From: SZUA-521 sp041738285
GTDB taxonomy: Bacteria; Pseudomonadota; Gammaproteobacteria; Pseudomonadales; Azotimanducaceae
Assembly (NCBI GenBank): GCA_041738285.1
Contig: JBGSQB010000152.1
Coordinates: 1 to 7,522, forward strand
DNA length: 7,522 nucleotides
Direction of reading: 5' to 3'
The first letter of the stretch is position 1. Each line of letters opens with the position of its first letter. A program made the position numbers and the translations under genes. The notes beneath the pieces were generated by a model that was given only the letters and a program-made list of their open reading frames with translations, made no database searches and was not told where the DNA came from. Below, piece by piece: positions 6,601-7,522 of this stretch.

Positions 6601-7522
6601 AAGCGTCTGCTCGCCGAAATAGAAGGCGGAAGCGCGACTTCTTCGTTGCTCGGACTCGAGGGCACCCCCTCGCTACTGGCCGCGCCCGAGTTTCTGAAGA
6701 GCTGGCGCGACGGCGGGATCGATCTTGCGACGCTGTCAGACACCATGATGGCACTGCACGAGCTGCGCAATGAGGCGCAAAGCCAGGGGGTCGCGGAGGT
6801 CACGGCGCTGGCCGATGCGCTGATAGAGAGCTATGAACGTTTCGAAGATCGCGGTCTGAATGCGACCGCATTCGATGCCTTCGATGCCGCGCACGAACGG
6901 CTGCTCGAGATGTTCGACTGCATCGCGGCCGACCAGGGTCTGCCGGATCCGGCGTCGGCAATCGCGACGCTGCGGGCATTGCCGGACGCCGCAACCGAAC
7001 CAGCGGCGCCCGCGATCGAGATTCCGGAAGCAGTGCCGGCGGAACCGTTCTCGGTTACCGACGGCAATGCGCTGATCGAATTGCCCGAGGAAGTCGAGAT
7101 CGAGCTGCCGGAAATTCCCGAGGTGATTCCTGAAGCCAACGCACCGCGCGCACAGATGCCGCCAACGCGCCGGGCACCGGAGCCGATCGTCGCTGCACAG
7201 CCGTCCGCCGAGGTGCGTTCGTTCACGCTGCCTGATGACGCCGACGAGGAAATCCTCGAGATCTTCTTCGAAGAAGCCGACGAGCTGCTCGAGGCCATCG
7301 ATCACAGCATTCAGGACTGGCTCGCCGACCGCGACAACCGGGTTCAGCTCGACCACATACTGCGGGCGCTGCACACGCTCAAGGGTGGCGCACGCCTGGC
7401 TGGACTCATGGAGCTCGGCGACGAAACACACTCCTTCGAGTCTTTCCTGATCGACGCGCAGGATGGCGAGCAGTTCGACGACGCGTTCTTCGAAGGCCTG
7501 CACGAACGTCACGATACGATCG
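3616..7522 (+). CDS. chpA: ChpA/PilL, giant CheA-type hybrid histidine kinase (N-terminal 1302 residues, 3' end outside window)
   Basis: This central kinase of the Pil-Chp system should phosphorylate PilG and PilH under control of PilJ and PilI. The frame is open from 3616 to the window edge. The N-terminal HPt-like domain (about 1-115) contains YVHQVHGTLLMLEL, with H49 at the phosphorylation position and H52 replacing the usual Lys. Three degenerate HPt-like modules follow, related to the N-terminal region of ChpA and FimL. They have W211 (LWRAFG), K344 (LKQIGSTLSILGF) and N461 (LLNAVRGALAMVPL) at the His position. An acidic, proline-rich linker covers about 545-725. Next come HPt domains with H770 (FHTLKGSGR) and H921 (LHTLRGSAA), a degenerate one with H1048 (LHELRNEAQ), a second acidic linker (about 1117-1205), and an HPt with H1253 (LHTLKGGAR). 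P. aeruginosa ChpA has about 2470 residues, so the dimerisation, ATPase, CheW-like and receiver domains should lie downstream. An ATG at 3604 is an in-frame alternative start; neither has a strong ribosome-binding site. Confidence 0.94.
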   Translation, partial: MTERREHFALDWIKRELDETLKAARQALEAFAESGGDDTRMRACLTYVHQVHGTLLMLELTGVTVLSDEMEQLAQALLVGNVADATAAQQVLMQAILQLPAFLEEIQKGLPDSRRVVVPLANELRVARGEKPFPDAAAGVVALHTGASEDSLKRFDQIDGTEKARKIRAAYQQVLLSILRGQDREGALETLNKVALGLERISEKSPIGQLWRAFGIFVKSLAAGQVELTGDVVKLLRRVDAEIKMLAQDGRAALSRPVDMNLLRTLIDDARDRGFTSKDLDQIAAVLENEPQEERLGISRREAMHTAAAALREELALVKDKLDLFVRSDNRSPQSLSDLAAPLKQIGSTLSILGFESSRAVVADQVENLNAAAGKPVVEDGVLMSAAAALLQVDENLAALSQDRNRRLGASGETTAVISEAQLAVLSEARNGLEQVKQAVVDYVSAQWDARHLEGAPDLLNAVRGALAMVPLPQAAEQLGRCARYVRERLLAGETPDWSTLDAFADAISGVDYFLERLSDDAGMPGKDILGGVERSLAALGFGEGATPAPAKPVIPKPSAVHAPAPRLVENVPPDLGVVEDEIDLDVADEEPPVASDPVEDIEAVDEAGSDENFEIVLEPASVNMDGDGDERPSEIVSVEEIDDTSFDLGSEVFGDESDAVETEAHEEQAQIEVEIEVEAVAEVAPEPDPEPTPLPVVPLEQERAPEPERGPARAAPLAAASDVRVDDDILEIFVEEVSEVIGTIQEWLPVWAADFTNEEALTEVRRSFHTLKGSGRIVGASLIGELAWSVENMLNRVIDETIRPNPQIETVTWQAVALVPALRNAFRNRTQPDDAAVAAVIERADVLSSGGTLDDVPAEPVLPQTVAVDAALSGTDDDDASTFALFDREASEHLDLLEARFASVDRVADVLDDDVLRALHTLRGSAAMVGIESVARIAGPVYQVASAARDQRAPVTPDLVDFIQQAVFALRRTVSALRDAEEPDEEFSLFEAEAKRLLAEIEGGSATSSLLGLEGTPSLLAAPEFLKSWRDGGIDLATLSDTMMALHELRNEAQSQGVAEVTALADALIESYERFEDRGLNATAFDAFDAAHERLLEMFDCIAADQGLPDPASAIATLRALPDAATEPAAPAIEIPEAVPAEPFSVTDGNALIELPEEVEIELPEIPEVIPEANAPRAQMPPTRRAPEPIVAAQPSAEVRSFTLPDDADEEILEIFFEEADELLEAIDHSIQDWLADRDNRVQLDHILRALHTLKGGARLAGLMELGDETHSFESFLIDAQDGEQFDDAFFEGLHERHDTI
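5629..5652 (+). repeat. Two tandem 12-base units inside the acidic linker of chpA
   Basis: Two adjacent copies of ATCGAAGTCGA plus G or A encode IEVE twice, followed by the related AVAEV. They are in frame and lie in the low-complexity acidic linker, where such repeats arise easily by slippage. They probably only affect linker length. Confidence 0.6.

Overview
The window comes from a GC-rich gammaproteobacterium. The gene order gshB (divergent) followed by pilG-pilH-pilI-pilJ-chpA is the arrangement I know from Pseudomonas aeruginosa and from Xanthomonas-type bacteria. There is no pilK between pilJ and chpA, unlike P. aeruginosa, which points more towards a Xanthomonadales/Nevskiales-like lineage. 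That placement is inferred from gene order and remembered protein sequences, not from a database search.

Layout. Bases 1-782 (minus strand) hold the first 260 codons of glutathione synthetase, cut by the window edge. Bases 783-997 are the divergent intergenic region, with a weak candidate promoter for the pil genes. Bases 998-3552 (plus strand) hold pilG, pilH, pilI and pilJ, separated by only 9-16 bases and so probably one operon. After a 63-base gap, the giant hybrid kinase gene chpA (pilL) starts at 3616 (or 3604) and stays open to base 7522, giving at least 1302 residues. Its CheA-like dimerisation, ATPase, CheW-like and receiver domains would lie beyond the window.

How the genes work together. 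This is the Pil-Chp chemosensory pathway that controls type IV pilus extension and retraction, twitching motility and, in P. aeruginosa, surface-sensing through cAMP. PilJ is the methyl-accepting receptor and PilI the CheW-like adaptor. ChpA is a CheA-type kinase with many histidine phosphotransfer modules. PilG and PilH are single-domain receivers acting on the extension and retraction machinery.

The most unusual feature is PilJ. At 410 residues it keeps the HAMP and signalling domains almost unchanged but has only about ten residues between its two membrane helices. The large periplasmic sensor region of P. aeruginosa PilJ (about 680 residues in all) is absent. Together with the missing pilK, this suggests altered signal input and perhaps altered adaptation. 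I see no mobile elements, RNA genes, CRISPR arrays or wholly unknown gene systems here.
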